DNA of 64,000 nt from Thermococcus gorgonarius (lineage in GTDB: Archaea; Methanobacteriota_B; Thermococci; Thermococcales; Thermococcaceae). Location of the stretch: assembly GCF_002214385.1 (NCBI RefSeq), contig NZ_CP014855.1:744001-808000 (forward strand), given 5' to 3'. This document shows, piece by piece, positions 49,034 to 57,663 of the stretch. The notes below the pieces were generated by a model. That model saw only the letters and a program-made list of their open reading frames with translations, was not told the DNA's origin and searched no databases. Numbering within the stretch: position 1 is the stretch's first letter; each line of letters starts with the position of its first letter. The position numbers and the translations under genes are program-made.

Positions 49034-50923
49034 ATGACCGAAAAGTTCGATTACGAAAAGCTCGGCCTCAAGGTCGGCCTTGAGATTCACAGGCAGCTCG
49101 ACACGAAAAAGCTGTTCTCACCCGTCCCGAGCGAGCTAACCGAGAGGGTTGACTTCACATTTGAGAGGCGCCTAAGGCCGACGATGAGCGAGATGGGAGA
49201 GATTGACCCTGCCGCTCTGGAGGAGTTCAAGAAGGGAAGGAAGTACATCTACGAGGGCAACTACGAGCTGACGGATCTGGTTTACATGGACGAGGAACCG
49301 CCAAGGGGGCCCGATAGGGAAGCCCTTGAGGTTTCCCTCCAGATAGCCTATCTCCTCAACGCGAAGCCCGTGGATGAAGTCCACTTCATGCGCAAAATCG
49401 TCATAGACGGCTCCAACGTTTCCGGTTTCCAGAGGACCGCCATAGTGGCCATGAACGGAAAGGTAGAAACTCCCTGGGGAAGCGTCGGCATTCCTACGGT
49501 GTGCCTTGAGGAAGATGCTTGCCGTATTGTTGAGAGGAAGGACAAGGAGGTAATCTACCGCGTTGACCGCCTCGGAATCCCGCTCGTTGAGATAAGCACT
49601 ACTCCTGACATACACCATCCCGAGCAGGCCAAGGTCGTTGCCAAGTACATAGGCGACGCCCTGAGGGCAACGAGGAAAGTCAAGCGCGGGCTGGGAACCA
49701 TAAGGCAGGACTTAAACGTCTCAATCAAGGGCGGTGCAAGGATAGAGATTAAGGGCGTCCAGGAGCTCGACATGATTCCCCTCATCATCGAGAGGGAAGT
49801 GGAGAGGCAGGTGAACCTCCTCAAAATCCGCGACGAGCTGAAGGAGAGGGGTGTTAAACCCGAGGACATCAAGGAGGAGTTCTACGACGTTACCGAGGTC
49901 TTCCAGAACACGGAGTCCAAGATAATAGCGAGGGCAATAAAGAATGGCGGTAAGGTTCTCGCCGTCAAGCTCCCTGGCTTTAGAGGTCTCATAGGCAGGG
50001 AAATCCAGCCGGGCAGGCGCTTGGGAACGGAGATGGCCGACAGGGCCAAGAAGTACGTAAAGGGAATCTTCCACATCGATGAATTACCGAACTATGGAAT
50101 TACAGAAAGAGAGGTTAATGCAGTTATAGAAAAGCTCGGCCTCGGCGAAAAAGACGCCTTCGTCCTCGTAGCGGCAGAGGAGGAGACCGCCAAGAAGGCC
50201 TTAATTGAGGTCGTTAAGAGGGCTAGGGAGGCCATAGAGGGCGTTCCAGAGGAGACGAGAAGGGCCCTGCCAGATGGAAACACCCAGTACATGCGCCCGC
50301 TCCCGGGCAAGGCGAGGATGTATCCGGAGACCGACATTCCGCCCATCTTCCTGCCTGAGGAATACAAAGAGAGGATAAAGGCGAACCTGCCCGAGCTTCC
50401 GCAGGAGAGGGTCGAGCGCTTTATCGGGGAGTACAAGATAGACAGAAGCCTCGCCGAAACTTTGGTTAACGACGAGCGCGACGAGCTCTTCGAGGAGCTG
50501 GTAAAGAAGGGCCTCAAGCCCTCGCTGGTGGCTTCTATCCTTGTAGTCGTCCTCAAGGGCCTCAAGAAGGAGGTTCCGATAGAAAACATTACAGAGGAGC
50601 ACATCAAAGAAGCTTTTGAGCTCTACCTCAACGGCAAGATCGCCAAGGAGGCCTTCGAGGAGATATTCAAAGAGCTGGCAAAGAACCCAGAGAAAACCGC
50701 CCAGCAGGTCGCAGAGGAGAAGGGATTAACCCTTCTCAGCGAAGAAGAGGTCGAGAAAATCATCGACGAGGTAATCCAGCAGAACATCGACGTCATCAAG
50801 GCCAAGGGAATGGGTGCGATGGGCATGATAATGGGTCGTGCTATGGCGAAGCTCCGCGGAAGGGCCGACGGAAAGCTCGTCAGCTCACTCGTCAGGAAGA
50901 AGATTCAGGAGCTGAGTAGCTGA
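49034..50923 (+). CDS. gatE: Glu-tRNA(Gln) amidotransferase subunit GatE
   Basis: A 629-residue GatE, the archaeal partner of GatD. It phosphorylates the glutamyl tRNA and amidates it. [18 protein letters not shown] opens the protein, the catalytic region is [12 protein letters not shown] near 137 and the aspartyl-tRNA synthetase-like insertion and tail domain ([13 protein letters not shown]-terminal [16 protein letters not shown]) complete it. The ATG at 49034 has GAGGTGATG upstream. Confidence 0.95.
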   Translation: MTEKFDYEKLGLKVGLEIHRQLDTKKLFSPVPSELTERVDFTFERRLRPTMSEMGEIDPAALEEFKKGRKYIYEGNYELTDLVYMDEEPPRGPDREALEVSLQIAYLLNAKPVDEVHFMRKIVIDGSNVSGFQRTAIVAMNGKVETPWGSVGIPTVCLEEDACRIVERKDKEVIYRVDRLGIPLVEISTTPDIHHPEQAKVVAKYIGDALRATRKVKRGLGTIRQDLNVSIKGGARIEIKGVQELDMIPLIIEREVERQVNLLKIRDELKERGVKPEDIKEEFYDVTEVFQNTESKIIARAIKNGGKVLAVKLPGFRGLIGREIQPGRRLGTEMADRAKKYVKGIFHIDELPNYGITEREVNAVIEKLGLGEKDAFVLVAAEEETAKKALIEVVKRAREAIEGVPEETRRALPDGNTQYMRPLPGKARMYPETDIPPIFLPEEYKERIKANLPELPQERVERFIGEYKIDRSLAETLVNDERDELFEELVKKGLKPSLVASILVVVLKGLKKEVPIENITEEHIKEAFELYLNGKIAKEAFEEIFKELAKNPEKTAQQVAEEKGLTLLSEEEVEKIIDEVIQQNIDVIKAKGMGAMGMIMGRAMAKLRGRADGKLVSSLVRKKIQELSS

Positions 50924-50938
50924 TTCCTCCCTACTTTT

Positions 50939-50976
50939 GTTCCATTTTTGATACAAATTTTTAAAAGATGTGGAAC
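50939..50976 (+). promoter_or_regulatory. ribBA promoter with palindromic elements
   Basis: TATA-like TTTTTAAAA (50958-50966) is preceded directly by a TTTG-ATA-CAAA palindrome (50947-50957), and the whole is framed by GTTCCA (50939-50944) and TGGAAC (50971-50976). One of these may bind the riboflavin kinase/regulator RbkR. I do not recall its Thermococcales motif, so this is a candidate only. Confidence 0.35.
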
Positions 50977-51000
50977 GAAATTGTCCCAGGGGAAGGAAAG

Positions 51001-52161
51001 ATGAACTGGGACTCAATCAAAGAGAAGGTTCTTGAAGGGAAACCGGTCGTTCTCATCGACGACAGAAGGGAGTTTGAGGCCGATTTAGTTTATCCGGCCG
51101 AGATAGCATCGCCCGAGGTAGTTAACTTCATGCTCTCGATGAAGGGCCTCCTCTGCCTCACGATGGACATGGACGAGGCCCTAAGGAGGGGCTTCTTCCC
51201 GCTACCGAGCAAGGAGGGAGAGACGAACTTTTTGGTTCCAGTTGATTACAGGGAGAACTTCACGGGCATAACCGCAGAGGAGAGGGCTCTGACGGCCAGA
51301 AAGCTCGCAGAGGGCCTCTCGGTTGAGCACTTCAGGTATCCAGGTCATCTCCACCTCCTTGGGGGAATTGGCCTGAACAGGCGCCGCGGCCACACCGAAG
51401 GGTCGCTCGAGCTGATGGAGATACTCGGTTTCAAGCGCTACGCTCTCATCGTCGAGATACTCGACGAAAAAGGCGACTCCCACAACAGGGAATACGCGCT
51501 AAAGCTTGCCGAAGAGCACGATTTGCCGGTTGTAAACATCGACGACGTCTGGAAGGAGTTCGTAAAGAGGAAACAGCTGATTAGAGTCTACGCCAACGCC
51601 AGACTTCCAACTAAGTACGGCGAGTTCAGGATAATATCCTTTGACAACGAGCTGGACTTCAAGGAGCACGTTGCGATAGTTAAGGAACCCTACGGCGAGG
51701 TTCCGCTCGTCAGGGTTCACTCGAAGTGCCTCACCGGCGACACCCTCGCTTCGCTCAAGTGCGACTGCGGCAGTCAGCTGAGCAACGCGCTCAGGATGAT
51801 AGCCCAGGAAGGTGGCATACTCCTCTACATGGATCAGGAAGGCAGAGGAATCGGCCTGAAGGAGAAGATAAAAGCCTACGAACTCCAGGACAGGGGTCTG
51901 GACACGGTTGAAGCCAACGAAGCTTTGGGGCATAAGGCCGACGAGAGGACCTACGAAGCCGCGTTCCAGATGCTCCGTGCCCTCGGTGTCTCAAAGGTCA
52001 GGCTCATAACAAACAACCCAGCGAAGGCTAAGGCCCTTGAGGAGTTCGGGATAGAAGTGGTCGAGATCGTTCCGGCTCCCCCCGAACTCACGGAGCACAA
52101 CAGGCTTTATTTAAAGGTAAAGGAAGAAAAGCTCGGCCACAGGCTTCCCGTGAAGGTTTGA
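51001..52161 (+). CDS. ribBA: Bifunctional RibBA (DHBP synthase / GTP cyclohydrolase II)
   Basis: A 386-residue fusion. The N-terminal half is 3,4-dihydroxy-2-butanone-4-phosphate synthase (VVLIDDRREFEADLV near 14, with RRGHTEGSLE near 130). The C-terminal half is GTP cyclohydrolase II, with the zinc cysteines in HSKCLTGDTLASLKCDCGSQ and YMDQEGRGIGL. Most archaea use a different GTP cyclohydrolase, so this bacterial-style enzyme is notable. The ATG at 51001 has GGGGAAGGAAAG upstream; earlier in-frame codons to 50968 are discarded. Confidence 0.93.
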   Translation: MNWDSIKEKVLEGKPVVLIDDRREFEADLVYPAEIASPEVVNFMLSMKGLLCLTMDMDEALRRGFFPLPSKEGETNFLVPVDYRENFTGITAEERALTARKLAEGLSVEHFRYPGHLHLLGGIGLNRRRGHTEGSLELMEILGFKRYALIVEILDEKGDSHNREYALKLAEEHDLPVVNIDDVWKEFVKRKQLIRVYANARLPTKYGEFRIISFDNELDFKEHVAIVKEPYGEVPLVRVHSKCLTGDTLASLKCDCGSQLSNALRMIAQEGGILLYMDQEGRGIGLKEKIKAYELQDRGLDTVEANEALGHKADERTYEAAFQMLRALGVSKVRLITNNPAKAKALEEFGIEVVEIVPAPPELTEHNRLYLKVKEEKLGHRLPVKV

Positions 52162-52169
52162 ATAATTAT

Positions 52170-52201
52170 GTAATTCGGTAATTGAACCGTTAGAGAATTA
52201 C
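52170..52201 (+). promoter_or_regulatory. Intercistronic hairpin between ribBA and ribH
   Basis: GTAATTC (52170-52176) pairs with GAATTAC (52195-52201), and inside it CGGT (52176-52179) pairs with ACCG (52186-52189). The stem ends 15 bases before the ribH ATG. It may stabilise mRNA ends or affect ribH translation; the ribosome site (GGTGGTGGAG) lies just outside the stem. Confidence 0.3.
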
Positions 52202-52216
52202 AGAACGGTGGTGGAG

Positions 52217-52681
52217 ATGGAGGTTAGAACCTTTGAGGGTGGTTTCGACGGAAAAGGACTGAGAATAGCGATAGTGGTTGGCAGGTTCAACGACCTTTTA
52301 ACCGGCGAAATGCTTGAAGGGGCTTTAGACTGCTTCAGGAGGCACAACGTCGATGCCGTTGACGTCGTTAAGGTCCCCGGTTCCTTCGAGATACCGCTAG
52401 TTGCCAAAAAGCTCGCCGAGAGCGGGAAGTACAACGCTGTCCTTGCCCTTGGGGCTGTGGTTAGGGGCGAGACCAAGCACTTCGACCTCGTAGCAAACGA
52501 AGTGGCGAAAGGCGTTGCAAACGTCTCCCTGCAGACGGGAGTTCCGGTCATCTTCGGCGTCATAACGGTCGAAGACGAGCTTCAGGGCCTCAACAGGGCC
52601 GGAGTGAAGAGCAACAAGGGCTTCGAGTATGCAATGGCCGCCCTCGAGATGGCCAACCTCATGAGGGAGCTGAAGAACTGA
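52217..52681 (+). CDS. ribH: Lumazine synthase RibH
   Basis: A 154-residue lumazine synthase, which condenses the ribBA product with the pyrimidine to form 6,7-dimethyl-8-ribityllumazine. Recognisable parts are [20 protein letters not shown] near 17, [15 protein letters not shown] near 51, [19 protein letters not shown] near 76. Riboflavin synthase (ribE/ribC) and RibD are not in the window. The ATG at 52217 has GGTGGTGG upstream. Confidence 0.94.
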   Translation: MEVRTFEGGFDGKGLRIAIVVGRFNDLLTGEMLEGALDCFRRHNVDAVDVVKVPGSFEIPLVAKKLAESGKYNAVLALGAVVRGETKHFDLVANEVAKGVANVSLQTGVPVIFGVITVEDELQGLNRAGVKSNKGFEYAMAALEMANLMRELKN

Positions 52682-52793
52682 CCCTTCTGGGGCTTTTCTT
52701 TTCCCTCTTCTCATACGCTCAGCCACACGGATTTGGTGGGGGATAGACCTAGATTAATGATTTTTTGAACAAAAGAGAGTTTAAGGCAATGGA

Positions 52794-53273
52794 TTAAGAC
52801 GAATTCTTTTTAATGCAGAGTTCTTCACTTTCTTCAAACTCAATAAGCCTCTCCAGGACGCACTCAAGGGTGGAGAGGTCTTCAAGAAGAGCCTGATAGA
52901 AGGCCTTTTTCTCCTCCCCGGCGCTTTCTATAATGCCCTCAACTATCTCCTTCATCGGCCGAATTTCACGCTCCAGTATCTCCTTGGGTTGCTGAAGGAA
53001 CTTCTCAAGGAAGACCGGAACGGCCGAGAAGTACTTCGTTTTGCCTCTTTTCCTGTAGGTAACCATGTACTCTCTGACAAGACGGGAGAGGGCAATTGAA
53101 ACAGAAGATCTGCTCGCGCCTGTTTCCTTGGCCAGTTCAGAGATCGTCATGGGTTTTGCGTTAATTAACAGGATGGCGTAAGTCTTTCCCTCCATTCTAC
53201 TGTAACCCCACCTTTCGAAAAGCTTTTCCACTAGCTCAATGAACTTCCTGCGCTTCTGGTCACCTCTCGTCAT
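52794..53273 (-). CDS. GbsR/MarR-like transcriptional regulator
   Basis: A 159-residue winged-helix protein: LAKETGASRSSVSIALSRLV near 49 is the recognition part, wing RKRGKTKYFSAV near 74, and a C-terminal helical dimerisation arm with an acidic end. Similar in layout to GbsR-type regulators. It lies downstream of nothing and upstream of a small membrane gene; an inverted repeat CCTAA-N4-TTAGG overlaps its promoter, suggesting autoregulation. Confidence 0.75.
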   Translation of the reverse strand: MTRGDQKRRKFIELVEKLFERWGYSRMEGKTYAILLINAKPMTISELAKETGASRSSVSIALSRLVREYMVTYRKRGKTKYFSAVPVFLEKFLQQPKEILEREIRPMKEIVEGIIESAGEEKKAFYQALLEDLSTLECVLERLIEFEESEELCIKKNSS

Positions 53274-53281
53274 TTACACCA

Positions 53282-53295
53282 CCTAAATAATTAGG
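53282..53295 (-). promoter_or_regulatory. Inverted repeat at the GbsR-like gene start
   Basis: CCTAA (53282-53286) and TTAGG (53291-53295) are perfect arms around 4 bp, 8 bp upstream of the ATG at 53273 and over its ribosome site region. A TATA-like ATTTTTTTATTT follows further upstream. Likely a regulatory site for the protein itself. Confidence 0.4.
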
Positions 53296-53347
53296 CAGAA
53301 CTAAATAAAAAAATTCCGATAACGAAAATCGAAAAGGTCGGGAGCCT

Positions 53348-53665
53348 TCACTCTGATCCGGTAGCTATAAGGGCACCACCGATCAGTGTAATCCAAGCAC
53401 CGATAGTCCAGAAGCCGCCATCAAAGGGCATCGTTATCAACGCTAGTATGGCAATCGTCCAGCCAATGGCGCTCTTGCTCTTCTTGTAGTAGAAGGCTAG
53501 GATCATTATAAGCAGGCTGAGGAGTATCTCAACCCAGCCAACGGTGGTTGCACTGCCGTAGTGCCAGCCGTAGAAGGTCTTGTTGGCCAGGACTAAGAGG
53601 CCGTCTATCAGGATTATTAGGGCACCCAATATGGCAGTCCACATTCCGGTTTTGGCTGAAGCCAT
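53348..53665 (-). CDS. Small membrane protein, unknown
   Basis: A 105-residue protein with four hydrophobic segments (MWTAILGALIILIDGLLV near 8, WVEILLSLLIMILAFYY near 44, IGWTIAILALITM near 67, WTIGAWITLIGGALIATG near 85). A perfect GGAGGTGACC site stands before the ATG and a TATA box near 53711-53720 serves it. Divergent from the radical SAM gene with a shared promoter region. No recognised family. Confidence 0.72.
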   Translation of the reverse strand: MASAKTGMWTAILGALIILIDGLLVLANKTFYGWHYGSATTVGWVEILLSLLIMILAFYYKKSKSAIGWTIAILALITMPFDGGFWTIGAWITLIGGALIATGSE

Positions 53666-53736
53666 TTTCGGTCACCTCCAAAGGTCTTCAGTATGGTCTT
53701 GGACAGAGACTATTTAAATTTTTCGGTTATTTTAAA

Positions 53737-53758
53737 TGTGTTAGTTATGACTGACACA
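53737..53758. promoter_or_regulatory. 9-4-9 inverted repeat in a divergent promoter
   Basis: TGTGTTAGT (53737-53745) and ACTGACACA (53750-53758) match in 8 of 9 positions around TATG. It lies between the minus-strand TATA (53711-53720) of the membrane gene and the plus-strand TATA (TTTATA, 53767-53772) of the radical SAM gene. A regulator here could control both; the nearby GbsR-like protein is a candidate. Its own repeat (53282-53295) differs, so this is uncertain. Confidence 0.45.
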
Positions 53759-53806
53759 ACGAAAGGTTTATACGTGATTCCCATCAACCTCTTACTGGTG
53801 ATGAAA

Positions 53807-55429
53807 ATGAGTGCTGGGGAAGGTGTTGAAGCCGAGATTAAGGAATCTGGAGGAAATCAGATCTCAACGGCTCTTACGGCCTTCAAACTCATCCTTGGAA
53901 ACCCGCTGTCAAGGGCACTACTGAGGCCAATGCTCAAGCGCTACGAGATAAACGGCAGGGAGTTGCCTGCTTTGTACTGGGCGCTCAGCGTCTACGCCGG
54001 AGAAAGCCTCAACGAGCCCATGATGATACGCTTCCAGGCTGATATCCTGAAGGTTCTTCTAAAACTCGGCATAAAACTCGCTCACGGCGATGAGGAAGCA
54101 GTTAAGGAGGCACTCCTCCGCGACCCGCACATAAGGCGCGGCATCTGGGTAGTTCTTGAGGGCATAGCGAAGTACGGTGTAACCGTTCCTCAGAAGCTCG
54201 CCGGGCCCTTCCTCATAGTATGGAACTTCACCAACATGTGCAACTTCAGGTGCAAGCACTGCTACCAGAGGGCCGACAGGCCGCTCCCCAGTGAGCTCTC
54301 CCTTGAGGAGAAGCTGATGCTGGTTGACCAGCTCGACAAAGCTGGAGTCGCGGCAGTTGCCATAAGCGGCGGTGAGCCGACGATTCATCCCGATTTCCTC
54401 AGGATTGTTAAGGAGCTCTCAAGCAGGGGCATACATACTTCGGTTGCCACCAACGGCTGGACGTTCGCGGACATGGAGAAGCTCAAGAAGGCAGTCGAGG
54501 CAGGCATAAAGTACGTCGAGGTCAGCGTTGACTCCGCTAAGCCCGAGAAGCACGACGAGTTCCGCGGCATTCCTGGAGCCTGGGAGCATGCGGTAAAGGC
54601 CCTTGAGAACGCCGTGGAGCTTGGCATCAGTCATGGAATGGCAGTGGTAATGGACAAGGAAACGTACCAAGAAATAGACGATATCCTCGACTTGGCTGAG
54701 AACATAGGCGTGAAGCGCGTCATCTTCTTCAACCTCGTGCCTACGGGAAGGGCAGAGGACATGGTGAAGGTGGACCTTTCGCCGGAGGAGCGCGAGGAGT
54801 TCATGAAAGAGGTCTACCACCAGATGAAAAAGCGCAAGCTGGAAATTCTAACGACCGCTCCTCAGTATGCAAGGGTAACCCTGCTGGAGAGCGGAGGCAA
54901 GAATGTAACGCCAGCTCACTTCTACATCGGTGAGAACAACGCCGTTAGAACGCTTGCGGAATTCATAGGCGGTTGTGGTGCGGGAAGGATCTACGCTGGT
55001 ATAGAGCCGGACGGAACCGTTGTACCCTGTGTCTTCCTGCCACTGCCAGTTGGCAACGTCCGCGTGAAGCCCTTCAAGGAGATATGGGAGAACAGCAGGA
55101 TCTTCAACCTCCTCCGCGACAGAGACAACTTCACCGGCCAGTGCAGGAACTGTCCCTACAGAAACATCTGCGGAGGCTGCCGCGCGAGGGCCTACCACTA
55201 CACACTTGATCTACTCGGCGATGACCCGGGATGCATAATTAACAAGCGCCTCTGGGAGGACATAGTTAAACGCGGAAAGCCTAAAGCGCTAACGGAGGTC
55301 AGTTGGGTCGATGAGAGCGTAATCCTGCGCGGGCCAACACTCTACGTGCCGGGCTACTACAGTGCAGTTGAAGTAACTACCCAGAAGTTGCTTGAGAAGG
55401 TAAGCGTCCCCGAAATGGCAAAGACCTAA
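53807..55429 (+). CDS. Radical SAM/SPASM protein
   Basis: A 540-residue enzyme. A 140-residue N-terminal helical extension (EISTALTAFKLILGNPL-type) precedes the radical SAM motif CNFRCKHC near 146, then ISGGEPTIHPDFL near 186. The C-terminal SPASM cysteines are in GGCGAGRIYAGIEPDGTVVPC, CRNCPYRNICGGCRARAY and CIINK. Relatives include heme-d1/AhbC-type and peptide-modifying enzymes; the substrate is unknown. The ATG at 53807 has GGTGATG upstream and the TATA is at 53767-53772; a longer frame to 53693 runs through the promoter. Confidence 0.82.
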   Translation: MSAGEGVEAEIKESGGNQISTALTAFKLILGNPLSRALLRPMLKRYEINGRELPALYWALSVYAGESLNEPMMIRFQADILKVLLKLGIKLAHGDEEAVKEALLRDPHIRRGIWVVLEGIAKYGVTVPQKLAGPFLIVWNFTNMCNFRCKHCYQRADRPLPSELSLEEKLMLVDQLDKAGVAAVAISGGEPTIHPDFLRIVKELSSRGIHTSVATNGWTFADMEKLKKAVEAGIKYVEVSVDSAKPEKHDEFRGIPGAWEHAVKALENAVELGISHGMAVVMDKETYQEIDDILDLAENIGVKRVIFFNLVPTGRAEDMVKVDLSPEEREEFMKEVYHQMKKRKLEILTTAPQYARVTLLESGGKNVTPAHFYIGENNAVRTLAEFIGGCGAGRIYAGIEPDGTVVPCVFLPLPVGNVRVKPFKEIWENSRIFNLLRDRDNFTGQCRNCPYRNICGGCRARAYHYTLDLLGDDPGCIINKRLWEDIVKRGKPKALTEVSWVDESVILRGPTLYVPGYYSAVEVTTQKLLEKVSVPEMAKT

Positions 55430-55449
55430 GCTCCCCTATCTCTTCTGCC

Positions 55450-56343
55450 TCATTCCTTTCCGCAGATTACACCCTTCCCCTCGCACCTATTAACCTCAAG
55501 CTGAACCGTGACGTGCGTTATACCGTACTTCCTCAACCTTTTCTCGACCTCATCTATTATCCCCTGCGCCTCACTTACCAGCATGTCGTCAACTTCCACA
55601 TGGCACTCGAAGTGAACTTCCTTCTCACCAATCCGCCAAGCGTGAAAGTGGTGGGCGTTCTTAACTCCCGGGATGGACTCGATTTCCCTTTTTATCGCCT
55701 CGAAGTCGAGCTCTGGAGAAGCCTCCATCAGAACCTCAACGCTCTCCTTCAGTATCTCGTAGCCCTCCCTCAGGATGTAGAGCGATATGAAGACCGTAAC
55801 GAGCGGGTCAACCCAGGTGACGTTCCATTTGGTTATCAGAATCCCGCCGACGACGACCGCCACGGAAGAGAGGGTGTCGCTCATGAGGTGCAGATAAGCA
55901 GAGCGGACGTTCATGCTCTCGTGGGCGTGGCTGTGGAGGAGGAGAACGGAGATGAGGTTGGCGGTGAGTCCTATCAGAGCAATCCCAAGCATAAGCGGGC
56001 CGTCTATCGGCTCCGGGTTTTTGAAGCGCTTGTAAGCCTCAACAAGGAAGAAGAGGGAAACTCCAAGGAGAACGGCGGAGTTTATGAACGCCACGAGAAT
56101 CTCTGCTCTTTTGTATCCAAAAGTGTACTTCTCGTTGGCTTTTCTCTCGCCGATTTTTATCGCGAAGTAGCTCGCGAGTAAACTCATCGAGTCACTGAAG
56201 TTATGGAGGGAATCGCTAAGGAGTGCCAGGCTGCCGGAGAGGATTCCACCTATTACCTCGGCAATAGTGATGACCAAGTTAAGAACTATCGAGAAGGCCA
56301 TCCTCCCCTTAAGCTCGCTGTGGTGGTAATGGTGATGGCCCAC
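55450..56343 (-). CDS. Cation diffusion facilitator (CDF) metal transporter
   Basis: A 297-residue CDF exporter, which expels divalent metals such as Zn or Co in exchange for protons. It starts with a histidine-rich stretch (MGHHHYHHSELKG), then six helices with SDSLHNFSDSMSLLASYFAI near 44 and the second metal-site helix SAYLHLMSDTLSSVAVVVGG near 145. A cytoplasmic ferredoxin-like domain (HHFHAWRIGEKEVHFE) follows. Cysteine-containing C-terminal tail. Confidence 0.92.
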   Translation of the reverse strand: MGHHHYHHSELKGRMAFSIVLNLVITIAEVIGGILSGSLALLSDSLHNFSDSMSLLASYFAIKIGERKANEKYTFGYKRAEILVAFINSAVLLGVSLFFLVEAYKRFKNPEPIDGPLMLGIALIGLTANLISVLLLHSHAHESMNVRSAYLHLMSDTLSSVAVVVGGILITKWNVTWVDPLVTVFISLYILREGYEILKESVEVLMEASPELDFEAIKREIESIPGVKNAHHFHAWRIGEKEVHFECHVEVDDMLVSEAQGIIDEVEKRLRKYGITHVTVQLEVNRCEGKGVICGKE

Positions 56344-56409
56344 TCTCCACTCACCATTTTTCGATGAATTCAGGGGCTTAAAAATATTTTGAACGTTAAG
56401 ATTGGAATC

Positions 56410-56736
56410 TCAACGAAGCTTCCACAGGGCATCCCCCACCTTCATGGGAGTATCGAGGATGATCATCTTAACCCCCGCTGAATCTAAAATCATTTTGCCC
56501 TTGGGGCAGTCCGTTCTTGATATTATGGCGTTAACTCCGAGGTTAACAAGGAAGAGGGCAACTTTTGAGCCTGCCCCATAAGGCTCCCGCCTGTAGGGGT
56601 TCTCGATAACTTTAACTTCCTTTACAGCTCCGTCCTCAACTTCAACAAGCGTAAAGGTTTCAGCCCTCACCAAACTCTCGTGAACCTCATCATCGAGACC
56701 TCCTTTGGAAGTAGGAACCGCCACCAGCGTTTTCAC
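56410..56736 (-). CDS. NifX/NifB-type Fe-Mo-cofactor-binding-like protein
   Basis: A 108-residue protein with the dinitrogenase iron-molybdenum cofactor-binding fold (VAVPTSKGGLDDEVHESLVRAE; SKVALFLVNLGVNAIISRT). These domains bind Fe-S or heterometal clusters in organisms without nitrogenase as well. The start GTG at 56736 is inferred: a TATA box (TTAAAAAT, 56761-56768 on this strand) would begin the message near 56740; the longer frame to 56781 runs through that box. Confidence 0.72.
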   Translation of the reverse strand: MKTLVAVPTSKGGLDDEVHESLVRAETFTLVEVEDGAVKEVKVIENPYRREPYGAGSKVALFLVNLGVNAIISRTDCPKGKMILDSAGVKMIILDTPMKVGDALWKLR

Positions 56737-56760
56737 CACCGGCCGAAAATGAGTGAAAGA

Positions 56761-56768
56761 ATTTTTAA
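56761..56768. promoter_or_regulatory. TATA box shared by divergent NifX-like and OsmC genes
   Basis: ATTTTTAA on the plus strand reads TTAAAAAT on the minus. Its distance fits both directions: about 25 bp to the minus-strand GTG at 56736 and about 34 bp to the OsmC ATG at 56799, with a GGTGGTGTT site before that ATG. A shared core would give coupled or competing expression. Confidence 0.35.
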
Positions 56769-56798
56769 GTTTGCCCCCCAAGGACTTCCGGTGGTGTT

Positions 56799-57209
56799 AT
56801 GGAGAGGCTTGAATACAAGGCCGAGCTTGAGTGGGACGGAAACGTGGGGAGCACCGCTAAGGTTAGAGAGTTCACTTTCAAAATTGACACCAACACCGAC
56901 GGCCGCAACACTGGCCCGAACCCGACGGAATACCTCCTCTCGGCCATAGGTGGCTGTCTGGCGGTGAACTGGGGACGGCTCATCAAGAAGATGCGTCTAG
57001 ACGTGGAGGGCTTCAAGGTCGAGGTCAGGGGCTGGCGCACGAGGGACGAGCCCCAGCTGAAAGAGATAACCTATAAGCTCACCGTTTTCACGAAGGAGCC
57101 GGAGAGAAAGATACTCCGCGTCAAAGAGCTCGCCGAGAAGTACGGGACGGTCTTCAACACAGTCGGAGCGGAGAAAATAAAAGGTGAGGTAGAGGTCCTC
57201 AGGCCGTAG
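56799..57209 (+). CDS. OsmC-family protein
   Basis: A 136-residue OsmC/Ohr-like protein, with YLLSAIGGCLAVNWGRLIKK near 47 containing one conserved cysteine of the peroxidase type; the second cysteine is missing, so it is closer to the YhfA-type OsmC than to Ohr and peroxidase activity is not assured. Start has GGTGGTGTT upstream. A thiol-stress or unknown role is expected. Confidence 0.85.
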   Translation: MERLEYKAELEWDGNVGSTAKVREFTFKIDTNTDGRNTGPNPTEYLLSAIGGCLAVNWGRLIKKMRLDVEGFKVEVRGWRTRDEPQLKEITYKLTVFTKEPERKILRVKELAEKYGTVFNTVGAEKIKGEVEVLRP

Positions 57210-57313
57210 TTGGGGTTGATATTTGTAACATTACCTCCGCTCTCCAGAAGCAACACCCCTTTAAAGCACTATGTTATAAGGTTCCCTATATTGTATAAAT
57301 GGGCATAGATCTC

Positions 57314-57575
57314 ATACTGTCAGGATAATTGGTTGGATTACGTGCACGTGACTTTCGGGCCGAGGAACAGTGTTGAACGCTGGTTCAGGACGTTGAAGGA
57401 GCGGACGAAGCGTTTCTGGAATAATTTCAGAGCTAAGGACTGGAAAGCTTACAGGTTTGTTTTTCTGTTTGCTTTCTGGTATAATTTTGTTAGAGTTCAT
57501 TCCCGCTTCGGTGGGCCACCTGGTGACATTACTGAATGGGTTCAGGAGGTGATACCCCAGTTATTCTGACAGTAT
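57314..57575 (+). mobile_element. Internally deleted IS6-family element
   Basis: Inverted ends ATACTGTCAGGATAATTGG (57314-57332) and, reversed, ATACTGTCAGAATAACTGG (57557-57575) match in 17 of 19 positions. Between them lies only the C-terminal third of an IS6-type transposase, so about two-thirds of a normal element of roughly 780 bp is gone, cut exactly at the left end. No target duplication is visible. The bases from 57210 to 57313 have only promoter-like A/T-rich sequence and 57576-57663 the transporter promoter. Confidence 0.75.
57333..57569 (+). pseudogene. IS6-family transposase, C-terminal remnant
   Basis: A 78-residue open frame starting at TTG 57333 directly after the left inverted end. 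FGPRNSVERWFRTLKERTKR near 8, FLFAFWYNFVRVHSRFGGPP near 44 are the C-terminal part of the Pyrococcus-type IS6 transposase; the acidic residues of the DDE core that lie upstream are absent, so it is not an active transposase. Confidence 0.85.
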
Positions 57576-57663
57576 CGTCTTTACAATAGTAAAGTTTATA
57601 AAGTCCCTCCGCATAGTCCCTACGCCTCATTTGAGATACAACAAAGAAATCGGAGGTGCACTG

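Noticed and set aside
57306-57583. An 8-bp target duplication flanking the IS6 remnant
   Set aside because: The bases outside each inverted end do not match under either reasonable choice of end point.
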